A stretch of DNA of 64,000 nucleotides, from contig JAJCXR010000045.1 of NCBI GenBank assembly GCA_029263315.1, forward strand, positions 62,001 through 126,000, given 5' to 3'. The position numbers and the translations under genes are program-made. The notes under the pieces were generated by a model. It ran no database searches. It saw only the letters and a program-made list of their open reading frames with translations, and was not told where the DNA came from. Of this stretch, positions 33,355 to 42,573 are shown one piece after another (within the stretch, counting starts at the first letter, position 1; each line of letters begins with the position of its first letter). Origin of the DNA: Acidobacteriota bacterium. Lineage in GTDB: Bacteria; Acidobacteriota; Thermoanaerobaculia; Multivoradales; J023.

Positions 33355-34884
33355 ATGCAACCCAAAGGCGCCCGACGCGAAGACGTTCTCCATGTCCTAG
33401 ATCAAAAGGGCGGCCTACGCCCCGGCGTGGTCGACAAGGTGCACCGGGAGACCGGCGTGCCGGCGGCGGACATTTACGGTGTCGCGACGTTTTACCATTT
33501 GCTGTCCGATCCCGACGGTGGGGTCCGCGTTTGCCAAGGTTTGTCGTGCAAGATGGCGGGCTGCGACAGGCTGATGGCCGACCTGCGAAGCCGTGATACC
33601 AAGGCCACCTATGTCTCCTGCCTGGGACGCTGCGACCTGGCGCCGGCCCTGTGGGATCCGGATGGCGAAGCGGTGATTCCGCAGCCCGGCTTGACCGCCA
33701 GCCACGACGCCATGGCCATCGACCTGTTGGGGGCGGAGCGTCCCGCCTACGGCGCCTTGGCAGCGGTCATGGAGCGGGGTAGCGATTGGATGGTGGAGGA
33801 GCTCGAACGCTCCGCCATCACCGGACGCGGCGGGGCGGGTTTCCCGGCCCACATCAAGTGGAAGGGCGTCCGCTCGCAGGCGGAGATGGAGCGCTATGTG
33901 GTGCTCAACGCCGACGAGGGGGAGCCGGGCACCTTCAAGGACCGGGAGATCCTGCTGCGACGTCCCCACTTGGTGATCGAGGGTTTGGCGATCGCGGCGT
34001 TCACCTTGGCCGCCAACGACATCTATGTCTATGTGCGGGGCGAGTTCGGACGGGCCCGCGAAAGCATGGAGACGGCCCTCGCCGCCGCCCGTCGACGGGG
34101 TGACTTGGATCACCTGGACGGCTTGCGGTGGCATTTTGTCGACGGCCACGGAGCCTATATTTGCGGTGAGGAAACCGCCCTCTTGGAAGCCCTGGAGGGC
34201 AAACGGGGCATGCCGCGCATGAAACCACCGTTTCCGGTAGAGAAGGGATTCCGCGGTAAACCGACCTTGATTCAGAACGTCGAGACCATCGCCTGCCTGC
34301 CGGCCATCGTGGACCGCGGTGGCGACTGGTTCCGTAGCATCGGGCGCCGCGAAGCGGGCTCCAAGCTCTATTGCATCTCCGGCCACGTGCGGCGTCCCGG
34401 GGTCTACGAAGGGCCCTTGGGATGGACCTTGCGGGAGCTTTTGGAGGCGGCCGGCGGCATGGTCGGCAGCCTCAAGGCCTTTTCGCCCGGTGGGGCGTCC
34501 AGCGGCTTTCTTCCCGCCTCGAAGATCGATGTCCCCTTGGATTTCAAGTCCTTGCAGAAGGAAGGCAGCATGTTGGGTTCCTCCGGTGTGGTGGTGCTCA
34601 ACCAGAGCGCCGACATGGTGGAAGCGGCCCTGTCGCAGGCGGTGTTCTTCGAGGACGAATCCTGCGGTCAGTGTGCCCCCTGCCGCATCGGCACCCAGGT
34701 ATTGCGCCAAACCCTGGAACGCTATCTCACATCAAGGGACGTCGGCGTCCTGGCCCACTTGGAACCGGTGATGTGGGGCATGGGGGAGGCCAGCATTTGC
34801 GGCCTCGGCCAAGCCGCCCACTTTCCCCTACAAAGTGCCATGCAATACTTTCCCGAGGAGTTTGGTGTCGCCGCCCCTCCTTAA
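33355..34884 (+). CDS. NAD-dependent formate dehydrogenase, NADH-binding subunit (NuoE-NuoF fusion)
   Basis: The 509-residue protein joins a NuoE-like thioredoxin-fold [2Fe-2S] domain (about 1-110; C60, C65, C89, C93) to a NuoF-like domain. The latter has the GRGGAGFPAHIKWKG FMN/NADH segment, NADEGEPGTFKDRE, GAYICGEETALLEALEGKRG and the [4Fe-4S] ligands CGQCAPCRIGT plus a later Cys in ICGLG. It should pass electrons from the catalytic subunit to NAD+. I start at ATG 33355 because of the TATAAT six nt upstream and because family members begin here; an upstream frame start at 33289 crosses the promoter. It is followed by the catalytic subunit after 42 nt. Confidence 0.9.
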   Translation: MQPKGARREDVLHVLDQKGGLRPGVVDKVHRETGVPAADIYGVATFYHLLSDPDGGVRVCQGLSCKMAGCDRLMADLRSRDTKATYVSCLGRCDLAPALWDPDGEAVIPQPGLTASHDAMAIDLLGAERPAYGALAAVMERGSDWMVEELERSAITGRGGAGFPAHIKWKGVRSQAEMERYVVLNADEGEPGTFKDREILLRRPHLVIEGLAIAAFTLAANDIYVYVRGEFGRARESMETALAAARRRGDLDHLDGLRWHFVDGHGAYICGEETALLEALEGKRGMPRMKPPFPVEKGFRGKPTLIQNVETIACLPAIVDRGGDWFRSIGRREAGSKLYCISGHVRRPGVYEGPLGWTLRELLEAAGGMVGSLKAFSPGGASSGFLPASKIDVPLDFKSLQKEGSMLGSSGVVVLNQSADMVEAALSQAVFFEDESCGQCAPCRIGTQVLRQTLERYLTSRDVGVLAHLEPVMWGMGEASICGLGQAAHFPLQSAMQYFPEEFGVAAPP

Positions 34885-34926
34885 TCCCCTTGGCAAAGAG
34901 CCACCAGCTACCCTAGGACCTACACC

Positions 34927-37719
34927 ATGAGCCAAAACAACGGTCACGCGTCCCAATCTTCCGATGGTTTCATTGTCGTCGACGGCAACGAGCTCTCATT
35001 CCGCGAGGGGGAAACCGTCTTGCAGGCAGCGCAGCGGGCGGGCATCGAGATCCCCACCCTATGCTATGACGAACGCCTCACCCCGGCCGGCGCCTGCCGC
35101 ATGTGCTTGGTGGAGGTGGAGGGCTCGCGCTTGATGCAGCCGTCGTGCGCTTACAAGGCCAGCCCCGGGCTGGTGGTGCGCACCCAGACACCGCGGGTGG
35201 AACGCAATCGCCAGTTCATCCTGTCGCTGCATCTGGCCGACAACGTCCAGGACCGTGACGAAGCCGAGGACAACAATCCCTCCCGCCTCCACGCTTTGGC
35301 GGAGGATTACGGCACCCTGGGAGCCTGGCCGCGGGTGGAGCGGCAACGGCAGGAGCGCCCGGAAGACACCAACCCGTTCATCGAGTTTCGCGCCGACCGC
35401 TGCATCGCCTGCTCCCTCTGTACCCGCTATTGCGATCAAGTGGAGGCGGTGAGCGCCATCACCTTGGCGGGACGCGGCGCCCACACCACCATCTCGACGG
35501 CCGATCGGCTGTCCTTGACCGATACCACCTGCGAGCTGTGCGGCGGTTGCATCGATGTATGTCCCACCGGCGCCATGACGGAAAAGCAAGCCTTGGCCTA
35601 CGGCAAACCGGAACGCGAGCTGGAGAAGGTGCGCACGACGTGCAACTTCTGCGGCGTCGGCTGTCAGCTGGATCTCAATGTCGACCGCCAGGCCAATCGC
35701 GTCGTCAAGGTCACTAGCCCGCCGCCGGGCACCACCGTCAACGACGGCAATCTGTGCGTCAAGGGGCGCTTCGCCAACGATTTTGTGCACCACGAAGAGC
35801 GGCTCACCGACCCCCTGATCCGTGGCGAGGACGGGCAGCTGCATCCGGCCACCTGGGACGAGGCCCTGGATCGGGTCGTCCAAGGTTTGCAGGGGGTGGC
35901 GGAGCGCCACGGCGACGATGCCTTGGCCTTCATCAGCTCCAGCCGCTGCACCGGTGAGGAAAACTACCTCTTCCAAAAGATGGCGCGGGCGGCCTTTCGA
36001 ACCCAGAACGTGCATCAATGCGCAGCCACGTGACACGCTCCCACGGTCGCCGGTCTGGTGACCACCTACGGAGCAGGGGCAATGACCAACTCGATTCCGG
36101 AGATCCGTGACGCCGACTTCCTCTTCGTCACCGGCTCCAATACCACCGAGGCGCATCCCATCATCGCCATGGAGATGAAGCGGGCGGTGGGGCGTGGTGC
36201 CAAGCTGGCGGTGGCCGACCCGCGGGCCATCTGGCTGACCGAAATCGCCGACTGGCATATGCAATTGAAGCCGGGCAGCGATGTCTGGCTGCTCAACGCT
36301 ATGGCCCACGTCATCCTCGAAGAGGGGCTGGAGAGCCGCGACTGGATCGAGGCCAATACGGAGAACTTCGACTCGGTGGTCGAGACGGTCAAGCGTTATC
36401 CGCCGGAGGAGGCGGAGAAGGTCACCGGCGTACCGGCGGAGACCATCCGGCAAGTGGCCCGGGCCTACGCCACCACCCCCAAGGCGGGCATTTACTACAC
36501 CCTGGGCATCACCGAGCACACCACCGGCACCGACAACGTCTACGCCCTATCGAATTTGGTGCTGATGACCGGTCACCTGGGGGTGCGCTCGGCGGGCATG
36601 AATCCACTGCGCGGCCAGAACAACGTGCAAGGGGCCAACGACGCCGGCGCGACGCCGGTTTTTTATCCCGGTTACCAGCGGGCCGAAGATCCAGCGGTGC
36701 GCGACAAATTCAGCCGCGCCTGGGGGGTGGAGCAGAATCCCAACCCCGGCCTGAACCTCAACGACATGATGAAGGCCATGGGCGACGGGCGGCTGCGGGG
36801 TCTGTATTTGATGGGTGAGGATATTGTCATCTCCGAGCCCAACGTCGAGCGGGTGGAGGAAGCCCTCAACCACATGGAATTTGTCGTCGTGCAGGACATC
36901 TTCTTCAACGAGAGCTGCCGCTGGGCCGATGTGGTGCTGCCGGCCGCCTGTTTCGCCGAGAAGGACGGTGTCTTCACCAACTCCGATCGTCGGGTGCAGC
37001 GGGTGCGCAAGGGGGTCGAGCCGCCGGGCCAGGCCCGAGCCGACTGGCAGATCCTCGCCGAGGTGATGCGGCGGTCGGGCCTCGAGCAGCCGGACTATCA
37101 GGACCCCGGCGAGGTCTATGCCGAGCTGGCTTCTTTGGCTCCCAAATTCGGCGGCATCTCCTACCAGCGCCTCGACACCGAAGGTGGTTTGCAATGGCCG
37201 GTGGAGACGCCCGACGCGCCGAGCACCGAGTTTCTGCACAAGGGAGGCGTATTGCGTGGCAAGGGGCTCTTCCAAGCGGTGGAATATCGGCCGCCCTTCG
37301 AGTCGGCGGATCCCGAGTATCCGCTGGTCTTGTCCACCGGTCGCACCCTCTACCACTACAACGCCGCCACCCAGACCCGGCGCAGCGAGGGTTTGAGCCA
37401 GAAGCAGCCGGAGAGCTTTGTCGAGATTCATCCCGGCAACGCTTTCAAGATGGGTGTCGAGGACGGCCAGTTGGTGGACGTGGTGAGCCGCCGCGGACGG
37501 GTGCGTTGCCGCGCCATGGTCAGCCGCCAAGTGCGGCGCGGCTCCATCTGGATGCCCTTCCACTTTCCCGAGTCGAAGACCAACTACTTGACCACCGACG
37601 CCGGAGACGCCGTCACCGGAACGGGTGAGTACAAGGTCTGCGCCGCCCGCATCGAGCCGGTGTTGGAAGATGCACCGCGGCAGGTTTTTCCCGGGTCCTA
37701 CGCCTCCGCCCGGTCTTGA
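34927..37719 (+). CDS. fdhF: Formate dehydrogenase catalytic subunit, selenoprotein (UGA = Sec369)
   Basis: The frame is interrupted only by a TGA at 36031-36033, and homology continues directly across it: NVHQCAAT-U-HAPTVAGLVTTYG is the active-site segment of formate dehydrogenases, where Sec or Cys binds molybdenum or tungsten. Reading TGA as selenocysteine gives 930 residues. Domains: [2Fe-2S] (C46, C57, C60, C74), two [4Fe-4S] clusters (C159/C162/C165/C169/ and C202/C205/C208/C212), the molybdopterin-enzyme [4Fe-4S] (C239, C242, C246, C277) and bis-MGD domains to the end. No Cys occurs between C74 and C159, so the His/Cys cluster of NuoG-type relatives is missing. The enzyme oxidises formate (or reduces CO2) with the preceding subunit. 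Its last codons overlap the acylase gene. Confidence 0.93.
36031..36063 (+). promoter_or_regulatory. Bacterial SECIS element directing selenocysteine insertion
   Basis: Right after the UGA, GGTCGCC (36045-36051) pairs with GGTGACC (36057-36063) over seven bp with one G-U pair. The loop is GGTCT, the same loop as in the E. coli fdhF SECIS that SelB recognises. The loop begins 18 nt after the UGA, as I recall for E. coli fdhF. Confidence 0.88.
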
Positions 37720-39869
37720 CGTCGCCGTCCACCGACCGTCGCCGTCGCTGGCCCTGGTTGCTGCTGGCCGGGGCGACCTTGGTGCTGCTCTGGGCGTGGC
37801 CTCGGGTGGTGATGCCGGAGGTGGAGTTGCCGGCGGGCCTGATCCCGGCCGATGGGACGTTCAACGTCCGGATTCTGCGCGATACCTGGGGCGTGCCCCA
37901 CATCCTCGGGCGCCGCGATGTCGATGTGGCCTACGGCCTCGCCTGGGCCCACGCCGAGGACGATTTCAAGACCATTCAAGATACCCTGCTGGCCTCCCGC
38001 GGCAAGTTGGGGCGGGTTTACGGCCCAGACTTGGCGCCTAACGACTATATGGTGCAGCTGCTGCGTCTGCCGCAGGTGGTCGAGGAGGGTTATCCCAACC
38101 TCGACGCCGCCACCCGCGCCTTGGTGGAGGGTTACGCCGCCGGCCTCAACCACTTCGCCGCCACCCACCCAGACGAGGCCTACGGCTTCCTCTATCCGGT
38201 GCGGGGGCAAGATCTGGTGGCCGGATTTGTCCACAAGGTGCCCTTGTTCTTCGGCCTCGATACGGCGCTCACCGATCTCTTCTCGGACGAACGTCAACAA
38301 CCGGTCAGCGGACGCCGAGAGGCCCGCGCCGCGTCCGCCGCCTTTCCCTGGATGAAGGGTTCCAACACCCTCGCGGTGGCGCCGAGCCGCACCGCCGACG
38401 GCAGCACCTTCTTGGCCATCAATTCCCATCAGCCATGGACGGGGCCGGTGGCCTGGTATGAAGCCCACCTCAAGAGCGAGGAGGGATGGGACATGGTGGG
38501 CGGTGTCTTCCCCGGGGCGCCGGTGATCCTGCACGGCCATAACCGCCATTTGGGTTGGGCCCACACCGTCAATCGTCCCGATTTGCTCGATGTCTACGTG
38601 CTCGAGACCGACGACCAAGGTCGCTATCGCCTCGATGATCAGTGGTTGCCCTTGGAGACGGGGCAGGCGCAGATCGAGGTCAGAGTGCTCGATCACTTCC
38701 GCTGGTGGGCCAAGCGTCCCATCTTCCACTCGTTGCACGGCCCTGTGGTGCAGCAACCCCACGGCACCTACGGCATCCGGTTCTCGGGTTACGGTAATGT
38801 CGGCCACTTGCAGCAGTGGTACCGCATGAACAAGGCGCGCAACTTCACGCAGTGGCAGAGCGCCATGGCGGAGCTGTCGATTCCCATGTTCAACACCGGC
38901 TACGCTGACCGCGACGGCAATATCCACTACCTCTACAACGCCCGCCTGCCGCGCCGCCGGGCCGGGTGGGATTACAGCGCCTATCTGCCCGGTGAAACTT
39001 CCGAGACCCTGTGGGACGAGACGAAGCCATGGGCCATGGCGGATCTGCCGCAGGTGACCAATCCGCCCTGCGGCTACTTGATGAACGCCAACAACACCCC
39101 GTTCATCGCCACCTGCCCGGAGTCCAATCCCCAGGCCGACGGCGTGGCGGCGACTGCGGGTATCGAAACCCACATGACCAATCGGGGGTTGCGCTTGGCG
39201 TCCCTGCTGGCGGCGGACGACAACATCACCTGGGACGACTTTCTGCGCATCAAGTTCGACACCGCCTACGCGGAGGGCTCGACGATGGCCCAGCTGGTGC
39301 AACGGGCCCTCGGCTTGGCGGCGGATGACCTGCAGCCGGCGCAGCAAGTGCTGGCCGCCTGGAACCTCGACACCAACATCGACAATCCCCAGGTCGCCCT
39401 CGCCGTCCTGGCCTTTGGTGAGTACATGTTGCCGCAAGCCGAGCCGCCGGATGACGTGACCCTGGAGAGTGATCTGCGACGCGCCGTCGGCATCTTGGAG
39501 CAGCACCATGGTGGGCTCGAAGTACCGTGGGGAGAGGTCAACCGTCTACGCCGCGGCGACGTGGACCTGGCCGTCGGTGGTGCCCCCGACACCGCCCACG
39601 CCGTCTACGGCGAGCTCGATGAGTCCAAGGGCCAAATGGTAGGCCAGGCCGGCGACTCCTACATCCTCATGGTTTCCTGGGACGCCGACGGCAACGTTCA
39701 TTCCGAGAGCATGCACCCCTTCGGAAGTGCCACCGCAGACCCCGACTCACCCCACTACGCCGACCAGGCGCCCCTCTTCGTGCGCCGCCAGCTCAAGCCC
39801 GTGTGGATGGACGAAGCGGAGATTCGGCAGCATCTGGAACGGGAGTATCGGCCGGGGGACGGTGGGTAG
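37716..39869 (+). CDS. Penicillin acylase-family N-terminal nucleophile hydrolase
   Basis: The 717-residue precursor starts at TTG 37716, overlapping the formate dehydrogenase stop as TTGA. It has an N-terminal signal anchor (about 12-29) and the acylase pattern: VRILRDTWGVPHILGRRDVD at the alpha-subunit start, a spacer, then MKGSNTLAVAP with S216 as the nucleophile freed by autocleavage. NSHQPW, HGHNRHLGWAHTVN and GNIHYLYNARLP follow. Family members hydrolyse penicillins, cyclic lipopeptides or acyl-homoserine lactones; the substrate cannot be chosen from sequence. Co-transcription with formate dehydrogenase seems incidental. The last 41 codons overlap an antisense frame. Confidence 0.88.
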   Translation: MTSPSTDRRRRWPWLLLAGATLVLLWAWPRVVMPEVELPAGLIPADGTFNVRILRDTWGVPHILGRRDVDVAYGLAWAHAEDDFKTIQDTLLASRGKLGRVYGPDLAPNDYMVQLLRLPQVVEEGYPNLDAATRALVEGYAAGLNHFAATHPDEAYGFLYPVRGQDLVAGFVHKVPLFFGLDTALTDLFSDERQQPVSGRREARAASAAFPWMKGSNTLAVAPSRTADGSTFLAINSHQPWTGPVAWYEAHLKSEEGWDMVGGVFPGAPVILHGHNRHLGWAHTVNRPDLLDVYVLETDDQGRYRLDDQWLPLETGQAQIEVRVLDHFRWWAKRPIFHSLHGPVVQQPHGTYGIRFSGYGNVGHLQQWYRMNKARNFTQWQSAMAELSIPMFNTGYADRDGNIHYLYNARLPRRRAGWDYSAYLPGETSETLWDETKPWAMADLPQVTNPPCGYLMNANNTPFIATCPESNPQADGVAATAGIETHMTNRGLRLASLLAADDNITWDDFLRIKFDTAYAEGSTMAQLVQRALGLAADDLQPAQQVLAAWNLDTNIDNPQVALAVLAFGEYMLPQAEPPDDVTLESDLRRAVGILEQHHGGLEVPWGEVNRLRRGDVDLAVGGAPDTAHAVYGELDESKGQMVGQAGDSYILMVSWDADGNVHSESMHPFGSATADPDSPHYADQAPLFVRRQLKPVWMDEAEIRQHLEREYRPGDGG

Positions 39870-40685
39870 GCTGGAAACCCTTGCCCCCTGGTAAGTCTTG
39901 ACGTAGGAAAGCACTTCACTGGCCGTCTTTCTCCCAATTGATTCGTCAAGCTTGCCGCCATCTCCCTTGGCCTGATCAAGAACGAGGTCCAATTCAATAA
40001 CCACGGCCCGTGGCTTCTGCATCAAGCCACAATCGATGTCGATGGGATGCGGAGTGTAGAAGACGAGAATCGTGTCGCCAATCTTGGGGTTTAGATTGCT
40101 TTCGTTGATCTTCGAACAGAATCGTGTTTCCCAGAGCGAGAAATCAGCACCCGGCGAGAAGTAGGTGAGCGTCTCGCGATTTTCGTGGCCTTTCAATATG
40201 GAGCCAACTCTGATGTCGACTTTGTGCCCCGGAGTACCGCCTGAGAATCCGACCATGACGTCGTCTATGGTTCCCGAGACGATGATCTCGGCCCCGTGAG
40301 TCGCCTCCTCGATGGACTGCCAGCGAGAGAGCAGCCCACTATTGATGTAGTCGAGCCGAATACAGCCTTCGCCAGTTGCATCCTGTGAACTTTCCTTTGC
40401 CGCAGATGTCACGAGCTCCGAAAGCATCGAGGGTGTGGCGTCCGAGATTTCGATCGCCTCTGAGTCCAAGCGAAGCAAGAACTGCTGGATCATGGAACGG
40501 TGGGTGGGGCCCAGTAACTCCCCGTCCAATCCGCCATCTCTGCCGATGGAGCCCACCTCGACAAAGGTGGGCCAGTCGGAGATCGCAGGGCAGTTGATAA
40601 CCGTGCCGTCGTCAGAGTAGAGGTAGGACGGCAAGAATAGGCAGAGGGCTAGGCCCAACAGGGCGCCGTGGTAGCTTCGAGGCAT
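39747..40685 (-). CDS. Secreted protein of unknown function with antisense-derived tail
   Basis: I do not recognise a family. The 312-residue protein has a signal peptide (GALLGLALCLFLPSYLYS) and contains GAEIIVSGTIDDV and VDIRVGSILKGHENRE, a beta-rich stretch seen in secreted proteins that carry a 'kgxx' repeat-like fold; no catalytic motif is clear. The region is visibly less GC-rich (about half GC by eye) than its neighbours, suggesting transfer. The last ~41 residues are read from the opposite strand of the acylase gene, so the original 3' end was probably lost when this segment joined the acylase gene. I am confident of an N-terminal gene, less of its C-terminus. Confidence 0.6.
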   Translation of the reverse strand: MPRSYHGALLGLALCLFLPSYLYSDDGTVINCPAISDWPTFVEVGSIGRDGGLDGELLGPTHRSMIQQFLLRLDSEAIEISDATPSMLSELVTSAAKESSQDATGEGCIRLDYINSGLLSRWQSIEEATHGAEIIVSGTIDDVMVGFSGGTPGHKVDIRVGSILKGHENRETLTYFSPGADFSLWETRFCSKINESNLNPKIGDTILVFYTPHPIDIDCGLMQKPRAVVIELDLVLDQAKGDGGKLDESIGRKTASEVLSYVKTYQGARVSSLPTVPRPILPFQMLPNLRFVHPHGLELAAHEEGRLVGVVG

Positions 40686-40807
40686 GTCAGCTTTCCTCCA
40701 TCGAAGGTAGGACGTCGAAAATCTGTGCAGAAGAGAGTCTAGGATCAGTGTATACCGCGCAAATTTTGCAGTCGACCCTCCAGTCTTTTCCTGAAAGTAT
40801 ACCGAGC

Positions 40808-42562
40808 ATGGAACATCGAGTTTCGGAGCACAAGACGGGTGGCTTGAGCGAATTGCCAGCTACCGCCATCTGCGGCAATGACATCACTTCCTCTTGTCTG
40901 TATGTCTCGGCTCTGGCGATCATCCAAGCCGGCAAATGGGCACCGTTGGCGTTGCTCATGGTGGGGGGAGTGCTGTACTTGTTCCGCAAGATCTACGAAG
41001 AGGTGGTGGGGGCATTGCCGCTCAATGGCGGGGCCTACAATGCGTTGCTGAACACCACCAGCAAGCGGGTGGCTTCGGTGGCCGCCTGCTTGACGATCTT
41101 GTCGTACATGGCAACCGCGGTGATCTCCGCCAGCGAGGCGATGCACTACGTCCATGCCCTGTGGCACGGGCTACCGGTGATCGGCGCCACCATTATTCTC
41201 TTGGGGCTCTTTGCCATCTTGACCATCGTCGGCATCGGCGAGTCGGCCAAGGTGGCCGTCGGCATCTTCATCGGCCATCTGGTGACCTTGACGGTGCTCT
41301 TGGTGGCCGGCGGCATTTATTTGTTGCAAAACGGTTTCAGCACCTTGACCCTCAACTTCTCGGAGCAGGTGGAGGGGGGCGTCGGCAGAGCCCTTTTTCT
41401 GGGTTTTGCCGCGGCCATGCTGGGCATCTCGGGTTTCGAGAGCAGCTCCAATTTCGTTGAGGAGCAGGCGGAGGGGGTTTTCCCCAAGACCCTGCGAAAC
41501 ATGTGGTTGGCGGTCACCTTTTTCAATCCCGCCATCGCGTTGCTGGCCTTGGCCTTGGTGCCCCGTCCTGAGGTGGCAGTCCACCGAGAGGCCCTGCTGG
41601 CCCACATCGGTAACGTGGCGGCTGGCGACTGGCTGGCGTTTGTCGTCTCCGTCGACGCTGCTTTGGTGCTCAGCGGGGCGGTGCTCACTTCATTTGTTGG
41701 CGTCACTGGTTTGGTGCGCCGCATGACCCTCGACCGCTGCTTGCCACAGTTCTTGTTGTCGACCAACCGACGTGGCACCTCCCACCGCATCATCCTCTTC
41801 TTCTTTGTTCTCTGTGTTTCGGTGTTGTTTCTGACCGAAGGCGATATCGGAGCCTTGGCGGGCGTCTATACCCTCTCGTTCCTGTCGGTCATGGCCCTTT
41901 TTGGTGTCGGCAACATCTTGCTCAAGGTGCGACGGGAGCGCTTACCACGGCCGGTCAGGGCGTCGTGGTTAGCGGTGATGACCGGTATCGCCGCGGTGGT
42001 CGCGGGTTGGATCGGCAACGCGCAGATGAATCCTGCCTATGTGCGGGTTTTCCTGCTGTATTTCATCCCCACTCTGTTGGCGGTCCTGATCATGTTGGGG
42101 CGCATCTCGCTGCTCCAGATCTTCCTATTCTTCGTCCGCTCGATCAGTGAGGCCATTTCCGGCTGGGCGGGCAGTGTGACGCGTGCGATTCACGGCAAGA
42201 TCAATGAGATCAAGTCCCAGCAAATGGTCTTCTTCACCCGTGGTGACAGCGCAGCGACGCTGAACCAGGCGATGCTCTATGTGCGCCAGAATGAGCAGAC
42301 CAACCGCATCAAAGTGGTCATCGCCATCACCGATCCGGCGCAGATCCCAGCTCGTTTGGAGGCGGATTTGAAGTATCTCGACGAGCTCTACCCGGCGATC
42401 CAGATCGACTTCGAGGTGGTACAGGGCAAGTTCGGCCCGAAGCTCATCCAAGAGCTGTCGAAGCGCTGGAACATCCCCACCAATTTCATGTTCATCGGTT
42501 CGCCGGGAGATCACTTCCTCTACGGTTTGGCGGATCTCGGTGGCGTCCGTTTGATCATCTGA
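40808..42562 (+). CDS. APC-superfamily amino acid permease with C-terminal cytoplasmic domain
   Basis: The 584-residue protein has about 12 membrane helices with the APC opening LPATAICGNDITSSCLYVSAL and GGVLYLFRKIYEEVVGALPLNGGAYNALLN. The last 130 residues are soluble and look like a ligand- or nucleotide-binding alpha/beta domain (KVVIAITDPAQIP, FMFIGSPGDHFLYGLADLGG). Substrate is unknown. I prefer ATG 40808 to the in-frame ATG 40748 because the first 20 residues of the longer form resemble no family N-terminus. The gene is followed after 11 nt by the SGNH hydrolase gene, with GAGGAGG between them. Confidence 0.85.
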   Translation: MEHRVSEHKTGGLSELPATAICGNDITSSCLYVSALAIIQAGKWAPLALLMVGGVLYLFRKIYEEVVGALPLNGGAYNALLNTTSKRVASVAACLTILSYMATAVISASEAMHYVHALWHGLPVIGATIILLGLFAILTIVGIGESAKVAVGIFIGHLVTLTVLLVAGGIYLLQNGFSTLTLNFSEQVEGGVGRALFLGFAAAMLGISGFESSSNFVEEQAEGVFPKTLRNMWLAVTFFNPAIALLALALVPRPEVAVHREALLAHIGNVAAGDWLAFVVSVDAALVLSGAVLTSFVGVTGLVRRMTLDRCLPQFLLSTNRRGTSHRIILFFFVLCVSVLFLTEGDIGALAGVYTLSFLSVMALFGVGNILLKVRRERLPRPVRASWLAVMTGIAAVVAGWIGNAQMNPAYVRVFLLYFIPTLLAVLIMLGRISLLQIFLFFVRSISEAISGWAGSVTRAIHGKINEIKSQQMVFFTRGDSAATLNQAMLYVRQNEQTNRIKVVIAITDPAQIPARLEADLKYLDELYPAIQIDFEVVQGKFGPKLIQELSKRWNIPTNFMFIGSPGDHFLYGLADLGGVRLII

Positions 42563-42573
42563 GGAGGTTCCCT

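Noticed and set aside
36031..36057. TGA in the formate dehydrogenase gene taken as a real stop or pseudogene
   Set aside because: The frame and homology continue across it, it lies in the conserved Sec/Cys position, and a SECIS hairpin follows.
35059..36519. 486-codon minus-strand frame
   Set aside because: Antisense to the formate dehydrogenase gene; no signature or start support.
37698..39509. 603-codon minus-strand frame
   Set aside because: Antisense to the acylase gene, with low-complexity Gly/Val/Gln composition typical of antisense frames.
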